Source: Manihot esculenta
Lineage: Eukaryota > Streptophyta > Magnoliopsida > Malpighiales > Euphorbiaceae
Direction: 5' to 3'
Assembly: GCF_001659605.2 (NCBI RefSeq)
Contig: NC_035164.2
Span: 1,451,001-1,515,000 of the forward strand
DNA length: 64,000 nucleotides
Positions 1 to 14,237 of the stretch are shown piece by piece. The first letter of the stretch is position 1, and each line of letters opens with the position of its first letter. Under the pieces are notes generated by a model. That model was given only the letters and a program-made list of their open reading frames with translations. It made no database searches and was not told the origin of the DNA. Both the position numbers and the translations under genes were made by a program.

Positions 1-803
1 ATAAGTTCTGCATGAGTTTTACTCGCAGCAAGATCCCACAATACGCATCCATGCTCTTCCCAAGCCTCTTCTCCTGTTGGCACACATGGCTGTTCACATC
101 TAAAGGATGAATCCTGTTTGTCTCCATCTTGACAAGTATCCGAACCACTTACTGTGTGCATATTCTCAGTCTCATTGAATGAGTCTGGAACTTGATCTCT
201 AGACTGAGAGGGTCCACACTCTTCCATGTAATCAGCACTCGATCCATAACAAGTGGCATCACCAGTATTAACTCCACGAGTGTTGCGATCATTTCCCAAA
301 CCAGTTGGAATAAGTTTTCGTATCAAAGATATAATATAACTAGGATCAACTGTAGTTGAAATGTCAAATAACTGCGAAATAGTAATTGATCATTGTTAAT
401 ATGAGCATTTATCATCATTAACAGAAAAAAAGACATGATGCTTATAGGTATTTAATTAAAATTTAAACTAAAATTAACAGAATTAGCGATAAAATCTGCA
501 ACTACACAAGCTTTTCATCATTCAAAACGTCAATAGCAGGCAGCTACTGAGACTGATCCAAAAACCCTAGCTGCAATAATTCGTCCATAGATAAACAGTT
601 CCCACTAGGGATACAAATTTAACATAAAAAAACAAATTTCTATGGGCAAAACTGAAATAAGGAATTTAGAGCCGTGTGATTGTGACCTCATCGGGAGGAG
701 CAGACGGGTGATGTGCAGGTGCATCAATGGCTGCTTCCTGGTCTTGCTGGTATTTTTCTTCTTCTTCTTCTTCTACTGAGTTTGTTTCTGATTCTGACGC
801 CAT
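1..803 (-). CDS. SAAL1-like armadillo-type protein, 5' part (gene runs off the left edge)
   Basis: Two exons are visible on the minus strand. Exon 1 (803-687) starts at the ATG at 803-801 and encodes 39 residues that open with MASESE and an acidic Glu run. It ends GAG before a GT donor at 686-685. Exon 2 begins at 371 after a CAG acceptor and stays open to position 1, which gives one phase-0 reading frame. Exon 2 has a low-complexity Ser/Asp/Glu-rich stretch, then a segment reading EEAWEEHGCVLWDLAASKTH. That segment resembles the start of the conserved region of SAAL1-type proteins (serum amyloid A-like 1, armadillo fold). The assignment rests on recall of that motif only, and the armadillo repeats themselves lie outside the window. 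An upstream in-frame ATG exists at 947, but the MASESE start follows a purine/pyrimidine-rich leader and looks more natural. The gene is divergent from the MRS2 gene. Confidence 0.6.
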
Positions 804-2066
804 TAAGCTATGAGCGAGAGAGAAGAAAAATGTTAGCTTTGAAATTGGAATGAAAATAATTAGAAGATAGAGCGAGAAGGAGGAGGGTATTGAAAATGCG
901 AGGGGAAATGGCGAGGGAGTTTTAAAAAATAAACAAAAATCAAACATTTGGGCTTGCCAATGATTATAAATAACTAAATTGAATTACTATTTCATTAAAT
1001 ATTTAAATTAAAATTACAATTTATTGAACATATTCATTTATAAAAATCATAATAAACATAAATTTAATTAAATTTCTATATTTTTACTTAAAAATCAAAT
1101 AAAATTAATATAAAATTTAAATTAATTAAATTTTATTATTATTTAAAATTTAAGTTCTCATATAATGCAATATTATTTTTTAATAATAAAAATATTTATT
1201 ATAATAAAGTTTCATTTTATAATTTTAAAAATTATTTATTATATATATATTTTAAAATTTTATGATAATTAAAATTAATCTTTTAAGGTAATAGATAAAA
1301 TTAATTAATAATTTTTTAAAAAATTTAATTAGTATGAATTAATAAATAAAATATTTATAATTATAAACGTAATATATATTTCCTGTACAGTGTTATTTGT
1401 GATTATAAATGTAATGTAAATTTACTGTATAATGTTTTTAATGATAATGTAAAAGATTCAATTTAACATAAAGAAGTGAATTTTTTATAATTTTGAATAT
1501 TAATTATTATAATAAATAAATTTTTTTTTATAAATAAAATTTGAGTGACCGAGAATTACATACATTAAAATTTTACTATATAGCTCCATTATACGATAAT
1601 AATCCATAATACACTCTCGGTAACTTTTAAATGTTAAATTAAAAAAAAATAATTATAATATTTGTCCGACATATAGTGAAATTATATATATATAATAAAG
1701 GGAGTGACTTTATGAAATTTATTAATTAATAAATTTAAAATTCAATCCCTTTATTTCATTTTATTTTTATTATTTTTGTAACTTTTAGAATCATAGCCAA
1801 TTAAATCAATCGATGCTCCCCCATTAGAAGGAATAGACATGAAGCCACAAAGTTTAAGCCAGGTGTTAACCATTGAAACTCACTAAACCATCAGCATACG
1901 TAGGGCGGGTCCACCTTCCTTAGAATTGAAAATTACACGTGGAAAAGCCAAAAAACGGTGAAACTAATCCAAGCCACAAATAAGTAACTGTCACCATTTT
2001 CATATCAACAGCTTCCACTGTAAAAGCGCCTACTCTCTCGCCTACCTTCCATGACCAGAACTCACA
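804..2066. other. Divergent intergenic region between the SAAL1-like and MRS2-type genes
   Basis: This AT-rich spacer of about 1.26 kb lies between two genes transcribed away from each other, so it should hold both promoters. Most of it is A/T runs with no convincing coding potential. The 250 bases next to the right-hand gene are less AT-rich and hold a G-box. I see no transposon ends in it. Confidence 0.6.
1935..1942 (+). promoter_or_regulatory. G-box/ABRE-like element ACACGTGG
   Basis: ACACGTGG lies about 125 bases upstream of the MRS2-type ATG. CACGTG cores bind plant bZIP, bHLH and PIF factors, and they are common upstream of photosynthesis-related genes. That would fit a chloroplast transporter, but function here is inferred from sequence alone. 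Confidence 0.4.
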
Positions 2067-5000
2067 ATGGCACTGTCTCCTCATCTTCTTCAATTTCCAG
2101 TTCACACTTCATCTCCAGGACCTGATTATCTCCTCTTCTATCCGTCTCCATGTCAATCTCCTTCTCCAATTTCCGTCCACAAGACTAAGATTCCGGTGGT
2201 TCCAATCGCCTTCAAGGTATCTTCGAGAGTTAGGTGCCTGACGAAGTCGTCTACTGAAGAGGATCGTTGGAGTGATTCGGAGACTTTGGTATCTGATGAT
2301 GGTGGTGATGATAGAGATGCAGCGCGAGAGGACGCCAAAGTTCAACAACCCCAGCGAGAGAGAATTGCTCCCATTTCTTATGGTGATTCTCTCTCGCTTG
2401 GGATTCGCGAGCCGGTCTATGAGGTTTATTTCCTTGCCTTATTTTTTTTCCTGTAAATTTTATTGATTATTTATAATTCTGGCTACTTATTTGTTTTTTA
2501 AGCGATTAAAGAATGCAATTTTTAGTGGCACTTGTAAGTGAATACGCAGTTACTATATTGGTTGACAAAACAAACAGGAAGAAGAAGACTATTACAGTTA
2601 ATTATCAGGCGAAGTGCTAAATCTGCATTTTTTTTTTTTCACTTATTGAATCGATTTTCCTTTATTTTCTCGGTATTATCTCGCCTTGATGTCAATTGAC
2701 TTGATTTGGTTGTAGGATAATCGACAGGATTGGTTGTAGGATAATCGACAGGCAACCAAAGAACAATTAGTTATTTCACAAATATATTTTCTTCTTTGAT
2801 TCTGTAGTAGAAATTACTGTACTCGTTACAGCTGCACGATTAGGATGGAAGATGTGAGGTTAAAGCTAGTGCCATTTTCGTATGCATTAGGGAAGAGTGT
2901 AGGGAATTGGCTTTGTTTTTTATTCTGTAGATATACAAGGTCAATATAACAGCAGTACTAAAAAAAACACAGCGATGTGGTGGTGGTGGTGTAGAAGGTT
3001 CTCAACACATGCAGACATCTTTAGAATGGAATTTACAGGGAAAAGTTTGAAAATTCAATTTGGTTGAAGCTTTTCGTTGTTTATCAATTATTCTTAAAAA
3101 TTTTCAGCTGCACTTGGAAACTTTTCATGCTTTTCTGTTGCCATTACTCAACAATTGGTGTTATTTCCTGCACGAATTTTGCTTCCCTGTACAGGTTGTA
3201 GAAGTAAAGTCAAATGGGATGGTATCTACAAGGAAAATAAGCAGACGCCGATTATTGAAGACAAGTGGTATGTAAACCATTCAGAAAACAGCAGATTTTC
3301 TTCCCAGTTAACAGTAATATTATTTTTGTATGATTTCTAGAATCCCTTAGTTTTCCTCTGTGAAATTAACAACATGTTTTCAACATTTTATGATTATGTT
3401 GGCATTTTATTTTTTGATGGAGTAGCTGACATTTTTCATTTTTCTCGTACAATGATGTGGGCTCTCTCCTCTTGTGAGTTCAGGTCTTCGCCCACGAGAT
3501 ATCCGGAGTGTTGATCCATCATTGTTTTTGACAAATTCAATGCCCTCTTTAGTGGTACTTTGTCTGCTCCTATGGTTCTATTTTGTTATTCTTTTTATTT
3601 GATGATTTGGATCTATTTTTTGGAGAGGCTTCTCTCTAGCATGCATGTGTTAGGTGTCTACCTTTTAATAAAGTTTTCTACTAATTGAGAAGGTGTCAAA
3701 TTAGCTTGATTGCAATTTTCAGATTTGCATTTGATTGATTTGACTAGTATTGGAGATGATTGCATTTTACTTTTGCATTGTGTCTTCACATTGTTACATG
3801 CTCAAACTTTCCAGATTTGTAATTTCACATACTGAGGAGGTATTCAAATGTTATTCTTCTTCTTCTTTCAATTTTTTAGTAATAAGAATAGAACACCTAA
3901 TACACATATGATTAAGGAAGAGGAAAAATGAGAAAAGGACCATCTAGATATTAGAAGGAAAGTTCTTCTTCTCCTTCTTTTTTTTTCTAAAATTTTTGGT
4001 AATAAAAAGAGGACACCACTACACATGATTGGAGACAGAAGAAATTGCAAAAAAAGGAGAGTCCGTCCTAGATTATTAAAAGGAAAACTGCAAATTAATG
4101 AACATCAAACTTACCAAAGGATGAAGCTTGTGTGTTTCTGCAGTTCTGCTTGAACTTTTTAGAATTTTCATTTTGAATATTATGTCCAAATCTGATATTG
4201 ATATTCTTCTACTTGTTCTGGTTAACTGATTGGGATACCCTTCTAGGTTCGTGAGCATGCTATATTGCTAAATCTGGGCTCTTTACGAGCGATAGCGATG
4301 CAAGAGCGTGTCCTTATATTTGACTATAACTGGTAATATTTTTCTTCTAGAGTAGGGCAACTTATCTTCTCCACCTCATCCTCTTTTCTAATTTTATTAA
4401 TTTACCTTGTTCTAAATTGACCTGACAATGGAAGATGACTTTTTTTTTTGGGCTAATACATTTTAGTAAAGGAGGAAAAGCTTTTATAGATACGTTGTTA
4501 CCTCGATTAAATCCCAGAAATGTCAATGGAGGGCCCTGCATGCCATTTGAGCTTGAGGTCAGTGGGGTATTCTGCATTTCTTATTTTATTTGCTGAAGCA
4601 TGAGGATGATTATATGAATGCATTTTTTCCGGTTTTATGCTTTAATTTATAAAAAGCTATGGGTTTTTATTAGTGAGCCAGTTGTTATATATGTCCTAAT
4701 AGCCCAATGGAAAGAACTTTCTTTGAGTACACATGTCTCTGCCAATCTTTTAATCAACCAAAGAATTGATGTATTACATTATATGTGAAAGAGAAAAAAG
4801 CTGTATGAAAATTATTTATACGCTCCACATACATACACGGCTCTGGGAAAACAAGAGATTGAAGAACAGTGGATTAGAGAAGATGTTGCAATCATGTTAT
4901 GGGAGACGTATTCATGCCTTCAAGGATCTATTGAGTAGTTTCTAGAAAATACTTTTCTCAATAGCTAGACAAAATGAAACGAGAAACTGTAATTGGCTCC

Positions 5001-8000
5001 CTTTTCATGAAAAAGAATCTCTGGCTCAAAAGTACAATGGATATAGAGGATGAGGATCAGAACTGAGCAACTTTGTAAATTATAATGCAGAAAAATGCCC
5101 TCCTGATATATAGTCATTTCTTGGATAAAACAACTCCAGCTAAATTTGTCTTTGAGAATCTTTTGATAGAGAAATTAAGAATTATTTCTCTTGTTTAGCA
5201 ATGAAAGAATTCAATTCTTTTGACTTAAAAGATTTTCATTTTAAAAACATTGAGATTATGCATGGTTTTATGAGAATTCATTTGAATTATTTTCTTGCAA
5301 AATGAATTATTCCAAACAAAGCCTTCAGATAAATTGACTAAAAGAAAAGGTTTTCAATGGGCAGTGATATTTAGCCATTATCAAGAAACAACTTTCTATT
5401 TTCAAAATGACGGCTTTTTTCAAACTTCTATAAACTTATAAAAAGGGAAATAATACAAGAGAGAAAACATAAGCACATACCTACTAGTCCATTGACCGTC
5501 TTTGAATTCCATACTCCATACTCCATAGGCTCCACCAGCTGTCATTAGTCACCGTTGTTACTTCCATGTGAACCAATTAGAGCGTCAGTGGAACACCAAT
5601 GACTATGGGGTTAACAACCATGTACATTCTACTTGAAAATGGATTAGAGCTTGCAATTATGTGGGCATTTAATTTTCTACCAGTTCATCACAATATTTCA
5701 CTTATCATATTTTCTCAAGTATCCATGGTTTTGCATTGGGCTTTGTTGTTAAACTTTCAGGTTGTTGAAGCAGCATTGCTTTCACGAGTACAACGATTGG
5801 AGCAGAGACTAATGACTGTTGAACCTCGTGTGAGTATGGGAACATAGTGAGTCTCCTTTGTATTTTGTTTCTTTTTTCTGTTTCATATTTGGTTATGGAA
5901 CAGTTCTTTAACTTGTAGTACTCTTATTATTGTCTTGACCTTCAAATTATTGAAAATTGCCAGGGTTTGTTTAATGTGCTAGATCTAGATGGCTGATAGT
6001 GTTCCAATGCCTGATGGTGCAGTATGTTATATTTTTACAGAAATCATTAGGTATTAGCTGAGATGAAAAGGGAGAATTGGGATAGCTCTAATCTTCATTG
6101 TTTACCAGATCTAATAGAGAATAACATAAGACCTTTCAGGGTTTCAAAAGAGCAAAGTAATTATTTTTCTACAGATACAAATGTCTCAATATTTGAAAAG
6201 AGTTCTTTTTTCAATGATTTACTGAAAATTACTCTGTCTTGTTTCTTATTTCAAAGTTGAATTCTCTTTCTAAAACCCCCATTCCATATACTCTCCCATT
6301 ATTTAATATTTTCAGAATCAAAATTAGTGCAATACATTTCCCAGCCATTTGTTTGGATTTACAAACAAATGAATTCTATATGTCTTTAAGTTCATATGCC
6401 CTAGCCTAGGATAATACCTAGAGTATCGGTGTTGCTTCCATCAAGTTGCACATTGTTTACCTTATTACCTTAGTCATAGGCAAAAAATTGCTCCCTTCTC
6501 TTAATAAAATTTGATGATCAGATTGATGTTTTATGTAATTTAATGGTACATGCTCTTGGATTTGAAGTCCGGATTATGGCCTTCCTCAGATGTTTTCTAC
6601 CATTATGATTAAGTGCTTTTATGAGGCTTCAGGTTCAAGCTCTTCTTGAAGTTTTACCCAACAGGTTAACTGCTGACATTTTAGAGGAACTCCGTATCAG
6701 CAAGCAAACATTGGTATAACACACTTGACTTGAAATCACATATCTGTCATGATAGTAGGATGGTATTTGATCTTAACATTTCACTTGCATGTCGAAGGTT
6801 GAATTAGGTTCAAGGGCGGGAGCTCTTAGACAAATGTTGCTTGATCTTTTGGAGGATCCGCATGAAATACGCCTTATATGTATAATGGGAAGAAACTGCA
6901 CTCTTGTAAAGGGAAATGATAATGTGGAATGCTCTGTTCCCTTAGAAAAGCAGATTGCTGAGGGTAAGCCATATATAGGAGCCCATGTATTCTAGTTGCA
7001 TAAGTAATCTTACAGTTTAGTGTAGTTTTCTCATGTGTTCTATATCTTTATTCACAGAGGAAGAAGAAGAAATTGAGATGCTTTTGGAAAATTACCTTCA
7101 AAGGTTATTCCTGCTTCTATTTCTAGGCTTTTAAAGTATATATAATTAGGCAGTCTTCTTATTTATGATTTGCAGGCAATGTAATATTAGGTGGTCTGTA
7201 ATCCATCTCTTTACTTTTCTTATGATGAGATGCAGTTTAGTGTTATGCCATCAAGAGTTCATAAGGTTATTAACTCTGACTAGTAATAAAAATAAAAGAA
7301 ATAAGGGAGAGTTTGAGAAACCAATTTAAATTTTGGTTGATATCATCTTATATTTTAATTGTGAATCAATATTGTTGCCTTATCTGTGCATATGGAGTAT
7401 GCATGTCAATATTTCCATTGTTATATGCTGTGCATTTTTAATGAATAAAAATTTTCTCTGCAATGACTTGATATAAAAATCTGGATAGGATCAGTTGAAT
7501 GATTATAAACCCCTGAAAATGTGTTGATGGGAATGGAATTTTGGTAACATGGTATTAGAGTTTGTAGCAAAGTATTGGATCATCCAGAGGGAGAGCTTTT
7601 CTTTTTATTCTATATTGTTGGTTGGTTAGGGCTTTGGGAGGGGGGAATGGCAGGACATAATTTATGAACATCACTTTGAAATTTCGCCATTGATGCTAGC
7701 CAGTGTTCTAAAATTTTCTGTTATAACTTATAAGCAAATCTCTTATTGATAGGGAAAACACTTGATCGTGATTATTTTAGTTCAACTTTAGAAGCAGCAA
7801 GGACCCACTAGAAATTGTCTAATCTGACAGGGCATTTAGTAATTCACCCTAAACTTTATTGTCAGTTAAGTTTCACCCAGTACTGAAAGGAGCCAGAAAA
7901 AAAAAATACAAAAAGTGTTGGCCCACCGAGAAAGAAAATGAAGAAAAGTGAAGGAGCTTGTATAAGCTTTAGTAAGCTGATATGCATTGTAAAATAACAG

Positions 8001-9470
8001 GTGTTCTGTTCATGTTACATATTCTGCATCCTGGCATCATCTTATTCCTTTTGCAGATGTGAATCTTGTTATGGTCAGGCAGAACGACTTCTTGATTCTG
8101 CAAAAGAAATGGAAGATTCAATTGCTGTCAATCTAAGGTTGGCCTTTGGATTCTGGAAGCTATCGTAAATATTTGTCCTTTTCTTAGGACTAGTATTTCT
8201 GCCAAATATGTTACAATCCCATGCTCAGTAGTCAGTACAACAGTAAGCTATCTTATATTGTGCTAAGATACATGGAAATGGCAAATGAAGCCCTGCACAT
8301 GATTAGTTAAGGTCAGAAATCTCGGTGGGGAGTGTAAAAAGCATCTCTATTTTCAATTGACTAAAATCAAACCAGAGAATTGCTTTGTATCAAACACAAC
8401 TTTTGACAGTTTCTAAAATTTGCTCATTTTATATTTTCATGTGACAAAGTAAAAATAATTGCATTTAAACTACCTACCATATCCTTAACTCTTCATTAGT
8501 AAATGTAAATTCCATGACATGGTAACTTAAAATTTTCTGTTGAAAAGAATTGTAGATTGGGGAAACTTGGCTCATTCTTAGTTCCTTACCATAGAGGCGT
8601 GGGGTAGGGGGGAAGAGGGAAGACAAGAAAAAGCCATGGCCGTACCCTGGCAATGGTGGTGATGGTTTTCAACAGTGCATAATGATTTGGAGTTCATTGT
8701 TCATCTTGCTGTTGTCTTTGAAACTGCTTTTTCTTTATCAGCTCTCGGAGACTTGAAGTAAGCAGAGTGGAGTTACTTCTCCAGGTTGGGACATTTTGTG
8801 TGGCAGTCGGTGCCCTAGTTGCAGGTGTGTCCTTTGCAAGATGTGAAGTTAATGTCTTTCATATTGTATATGAATATCTTGTGAAAGCCATTCTTTGGGT
8901 TTATGTATTTCACAACACACTAGTTTTGACTGTTGAATTGTTTACTCAGAAGAATGAACATAGGCCATTCTGTTCTATGGTTACTTTCAGAATTACAAAT
9001 CTCAAAAAATTTGGTGCATCGTAATTTATTTTTTGAATAAAAAATTATATAACAACGACAGAAATTTCATATTACTTAGACTATTGCTCATGTTTCAGGT
9101 TCCATGTTAATTAAACAGTGATTTATTCTATCACTTCTACGGCTTGCAATGATCTGCAAAATTGTTGTGTGAAGAATCTGTTCATGGGTCGTTCATTTGA
9201 GTAATTGTTTCCTGGTTGCAGGTATTTTTGGCATGAACTTGAAGTCCTATCTTGAGGAGCACGTGGTATGCCCATCCAAAAGTTTAGACGTCTGCATGTT
9301 TAAGCATTTCCGCAGCTGTTGAATTATACTGAAAGCAATTCATGATAACGTAACCTTTCTTTTTTCTCTTGCAGTTTGCCTTTTGGCTGACAACAGCTGG
9401 GATACTTGTCGGTGCTGTTGTGGCATTTTTTATAGTGTACTTGTATCTCAGGGCTAGGAAAATATTGTAA
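2067..9470 (+). CDS. MRS2-11: Chloroplast MRS2/CorA-type magnesium transporter (MRS2-11/MGT10 type), 13 exons
   Basis: Exons: 2067-2423, 3195-3267, 3484-3554, 4247-4332, 4467-4557, 5761-5829, 6633-6713, 6798-6963, 7058-7103, 8057-8137, 8742-8824, 9222-9265 and 9375-9470. All introns are GT/AG and all phases join, giving 447 residues, near the roughly 460 of the Arabidopsis protein. The first 60 or so residues are Ser/Pro-rich with few acids, which suggests a chloroplast transit peptide. The soluble helical region includes RLEQRLMTVEP, LPNRLTADILEELRISKQ and an acidic run before IEMLLENYLQR. The CorA signature GMN is at residues 405-407 (IFGMN) at the end of the first membrane helix (about 386-404). 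The second helix is about 417-441, followed by a short basic tail. Proteins of this family form pentameric Mg2+ channels, and this subtype is placed in the chloroplast envelope. The frame is intact, and introns 1, 5 and 9 are the longest. Confidence 0.95.
3852..4086 (+). repeat. Imperfect tandem duplication (about 112-bp units) in intron 3 of the MRS2-type gene
   Basis: Two adjacent diverged copies begin with a TTCTTCTTC-rich run and continue through 'TAATAA(A/G)AA...GA(A/G)CACC', 'ACACATGATT' and a purine-rich tail ending AAAAGGAAA or GAAGGAAA. The second copy has small insertions. Both lie wholly inside the intron and do not touch splice sites. Confidence 0.55.
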
Positions 9471-9900
9471 TTTAGCAAATCTTCAGTTAGGTAATTTCCC
9501 TTTTTCCCGGTTATCTTCTCTACTAGCATCCATTTGCAATTCTACTAATTAAAGATATTCCCAGGGAGATCCAGCTCATTAGTGAAGAATTACCAATTAT
9601 TGGAGGTTTATAAATCTTTACACAAAGTTTAGTCCATGAAACCTGAAATGAAGTTTTAATGATGGTAATAAAAAACCTAATGTTGTGTGTTTACTTTACA
9701 GGTGATTTCAAAGGTTGGCATACTTGGCCAACTAGTTATGATTGACCACTTGTACAAGGAACCATATATATTACAATCTTTTGTTGGGAGCGGAATGAGG
9801 TTCCGTGTATTCTTGATGGAAAGGGTTTGCCGTTGTGGCAGTGGAAAAAAACTTGCTCTTTAGAGGTATGTTAGCATTTTGTAATATGAAATGTAATAAA
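9471..9900 (+). terminator. 3' UTR region with an AATAAA polyadenylation signal for the MRS2-type gene
   Basis: Sequence after the TAA stop has no coding potential. A canonical AATAAA lies at 9895-9900, preceded by a TTTTGTAATATGAAATGTAAT far-upstream-like stretch. Plant poly(A) signals are loose, so an earlier site is possible. The GCAG at about 9698-9703 and nearby GT sites could allow a spliced 3' UTR, but nothing demands it. Confidence 0.4.
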
Positions 9901-10828
9901 GAAACTTTTAGTACTGGCTGTGATTTATCAGCTCTTACATTTGAATGAGATCTTAGGGAAATGAAACACCTTCTCTTTCAAATGATCAATGAGACGAAAA
10001 TGCTATTCCTTATAGTTCAGTGCCGAATTTGCGCAGCTATTGAATATCAGGTTGCAAGGCACTGAGTTAATATTTTGATCATGACGAAGATACATTTCTA
10101 ATATTGCTGCAGCAACGGATCCTTATTTTGTTTGCATGTCCAACAAGCATTTCCAAGATCAACCAATTTGCACTTTAGATCAACTGCACCCAACAGCTCT
10201 TGCCTTGTGGAACGACTGCCCCTTGATAAGCATTCTTGTTGTCTTGACGCTTTCCTGATTCATCTTTTAACCACCAAAATATTTGATTGTTCATCGAGAG
10301 AATCTTTGATAGATTTATGTCAGAATTAAAACCTTCAGGTCCAGGTATTTCAGGATCAGCCTTGGTTTCCTTCAGGTTATCTCCCAAGAACTCGAAAATA
10401 ATATTTACTGATCTTTATCTCATCTATTGCTGATTCAGTATGGCGTTGAATTCTTTGAACTTTCGAAGCTACAGACAATTGTTTTCTCATGTTGTTTAGG
10501 AGAGGAACAATTGAGACTAATCAGTCTAAGTCACCGTACAGCCTGTATCATCAACATAATGAAGCTTGATGATCCTCTCATGTATTAACGTACGCGTGTA
10601 TATTTCTTCTTTTCCTACAATTTACTCTATTGTAGAAAATTCATCCCTTTACCTCAACATGTCCATCAAATTTTTTCTTAGTTTCTAATTTTCTTAATAT
10701 AGGTGTGTAATTGCGCCTTAAGCCCAACTTTAATCGGTTTCACAGTGAATGGACTCTGGCTTGTTTCTGCAGTACGTGAGTTTGTTGTTGATGGGTCTTG
10801 TAGTAGTAGTGGACTAAGGTGGACTCTT

Positions 10829-10917
10829 AACTTTCTTTACAAACGAAAAGTTGATAAATAATAGAAAACATTGAACTTTCCTTACAAACGAAAAGTTAAT
10901 AAATAATAGAAAACATC
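10829..10917 (+). repeat. Two tandem 45-bp units
   Basis: Unit 1 (10829-10873) and unit 2 (10874-10917) both read AACTTTC(T/C)TTACAAACGAAAAGTT followed by (G/A)ATAAATAATAGAAAACAT. They differ at only two positions by eye, which indicates a recent local duplication. Confidence 0.85.
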
Positions 10918-13900
10918 TATTTAGATTAGTGTTAAATTAGAGTTATAATTAAAAAGGGTGACCAATGGATTTGAGTGCTAAGGCATAATGCTTATTATTC
11001 TGTGTTAATAAAATTTGGAGGGCGTAATATTATTAGTAATATATCTAAAGTGTCTTCATAATCAATAGCAATAATTGTTGAGACATGCAATTAGAGAAAA
11101 AATGGCTTCACAATATCATATGCTTGATGGGCATGGCATTCATAGTCTCTTATTAGATCTTCCAGTGCTTGCTAAGAAAATATTGGTGACCTCTCTCCTT
11201 TTAGCCAAGGGCTTCCATTCCGAGATCTCTAACCGTCGGAGCAAGCAGTGATGCACCATTTCGTAGAGCTCTAATCGTCCGTGCAAGCAATAATTATAAC
11301 ACCATTGTTTTCGGCTTTTAAGGGAATTACACACATTTTGAACTAAAAAGTGTAATTAGTCCAATTGAATATAGTTTGAATGGATTGAATAACTTGTGAT
11401 TAAGCCAATAATTTTAGCAATAATTGGTTTATTCAAAGATCAAAATAAAATCTAAATTGATTTATAAGCCGTACAGAATTGCAAGCTATGATATCATATT
11501 AAAATGAACTAAAAATAAAATGAAAAAGAGAATATTGCTTTATTCACTGTATATAGATTGACTTGTGTACAATAAAAAGATTCTCAAGACAAGAAAATAT
11601 ACAGAACAAAATATTTAATTAATTATTGATTAAAAGTCTAATATAAGCATCAATTAAGCCTAAATTATGAAATTTATAGCCAACATGAATCCTAATCAGT
11701 GGGATTTGTTGACAACAGGATTATGTCTACAATATTTTAATAGAAAAAAACAAGAAATGGAGCTTGGGCATGTACCAAATTAACTACTAAAAAAATCAGA
11801 AGAATTATGGATATCCACTAAGTATAATAATTCTTTTTATAAGCAAAAATATTATTATTAAAAACCAAGAAAAACTTAATATGATTTCATTTACACCATC
11901 ATCAGGACAGGCTCCCAGGTATGGAACTGAAGATATATTATAAAAACAAAAGCAAGTAGATACAAAGAAAACAATTCAATCGGCGGAAAAGAAAAAAAAA
12001 AATCAAACCCAAGCAACGAATCCCCGGTTCAATGGCTGCCTAATTTCGCAAGGGCATATATAATCCAATTGGCCTCTCTAAATTTATGCTTAAACCGAAT
12101 AAAGGGGAGAATTTTAAAGCTGTAATCCAATTAGATGTAGAGTTAGCAGTGGAGGAAAGTCCATTTTTATTACAGTATAATATATTTTTCTGGTACATAT
12201 AACAAATATTCTAATACCAAACCGACATTATATTTCCTAAATCAAGTGGCATTTTACAAATCATTATTAAATTTTGAACGACTCTTTTTGTCTTGTAGGG
12301 ATAGAGTTTGGTTACTAACCCTCTGAATATTTTCTTCACATATCATATCAATAATGCATCAAAGGTCAGCCTCTTCTAACAACAAAGTATCCCATATTAT
12401 TAGTATTATAATTTTAATTATGAAGTCAACCATAAGGGAGAAATTTTTAAAAGATGTGGTTGGCTGGCAACAGCAACTGCATGTATTTTTTCAACAATTT
12501 GATAAATGGGGTTTACTTAAAATTGGACTTTTTGATGATTATGGATATTGTAATTAATAAATTAAATTAATATGAAAATGATGTCTTAATATTTCCACCA
12601 CAAAATCTAAAAATCCAAAAATCTAACTGGTAAAGGTTCAATCTGGCTTAGATAGGAAGAGCTTTCTGGCAATCTCTGAATGCCGCCTCTCATATCATTT
12701 TCTTGACCCTTGCTTACCATCAAATAATCTTTTGATTATTTTTTTTTTCTAATTATGCAAATTAAGCTTTTAAGTTTTATTTCATCCTGTGATTAAATCG
12801 CCAGCTCTCCGTTATGATTACGGTGTATCTACGTAGAAACCGAAGGGGTATTAACCCCTGAAATTTCTATACTTTTTAGGGGTATTTTGGTAATTTCTCA
12901 AAACCCTATTTTATTAAGTGAAAGAGCATTATTTTACTTATTTTTTTTCTCTATATTACTTTGTTGGAAACTAGTTAAGAGAATTGATTGAACAAATGAG
13001 TTTCTTATAATAGATTATTTAAATTTAAAAAATAGATTTTAAAATTAAGAAAATATAAATTATTAATTTAATATATCAGACTATTTAAATTAAAAAAAAA
13101 GATTTTAAAGCTAGAAAAATATTAATTTCATGAGTTTCATTACTCATACTATCTAGAAAAAAAAATGCTAGATTTAGAAAAAAGAAGTTTCATATTTCAT
13201 GAATTAAATTAAATGGAAAAATTTTTTATGTTAAAATTACTACGACTATTTAAATTAATTTAGTACCAAACGGTTTTGTATCACTTTTTTTTTTTTTTAA
13301 TCTGTAAAATTGTATTAAAATCCAAAAGGGCAAAGATATATAAATTGATTCAAATGTGTAATTAAACCTTTCTCAGAAAACAATTCAAAAAATTAAAACA
13401 AAATCCAATAAATCAAACCAAAAACCAAAAATCCTAAAACAGTAAAACAAGAAAATAACCATAGCCGCAAAACGTAATTTCACCGTCAAAAGCGGAGGAA
13501 GGGCAACCAACACAGAAATTTCTAGCACACGATTTTCATAATGAAATTAAGCTTTTTGATTAATTAATTAATTGAATAGTGGTGAACAAATTCCTTATAG
13601 TCATGCAGCAAAATCATGACATCATAACCCTAATAAATCAAATAATTGAAGTGAGATGGAAGCATTATCCAAAATTCGTAAGGATTAAATTAATTAAGAA
13701 TCTAAAAATATTATTAGCCGATGTCTTCATATTAAATATTAAGGAAATACTTAAAAATGCATTTAATTAATTATTATTTTTAAATACAAACATTCCAAAT
13801 TTGATTAGAATTACATCATATTCCTATTTAACTAAATAAAATACATTAATCGAGTATTTAGACAAAACTTCATTTAAGGGAGAAAAGTAATAAATTATTC

Positions 13901-14216
13901 ATTTTAAGACTCGATATTAAATTTCTTTTTTTTTTTATAAAATTTGATATTAAACATTTAAAAATAATAGATAGCTTAGAACTCGAATAACAAATAAAAC
14001 GTAACATATATAAGCAGTTAACTATCGGTGGTTATATATAACAGTTATATATATAGTGATTTTATTATAATATTAATTATATTTCTCAAATCGATTATCA
14101 ATACTATATGATCTAATTTTTAATATTTAATCAATAATCATATAGTGAAATTTCTAGGTGGAGAAAGATACTCCTAGGCTAATCTAAACATGTGAAATAC
14201 TATCAAATTTTAAATC

Positions 14217-14237
14217 ATATATATATATATATATATA
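14217..14237. repeat. (AT)n microsatellite
   Basis: A pure AT dinucleotide run of about 21 bases in AT-rich intergenic DNA upstream of the BAHD gene. Confidence 0.9.

Noticed and set aside
5599..5847. Separate small gene at 5599
   Set aside because: It is intron 5 of the MRS2-type gene read through into exon 6. The downstream half matches the transporter and the upstream half does not.
10132..10387. Small frames on both strands between 10132 and 10387
   Set aside because: No domain or similarity is recognised, they overlap each other on opposite strands, and there are no promoter or splice signals around them.
13579..13770. Ile/Lys/Asn-rich frame at 13579
   Set aside because: It is in AT-rich DNA where such frames arise by chance. 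No domain is recognised.
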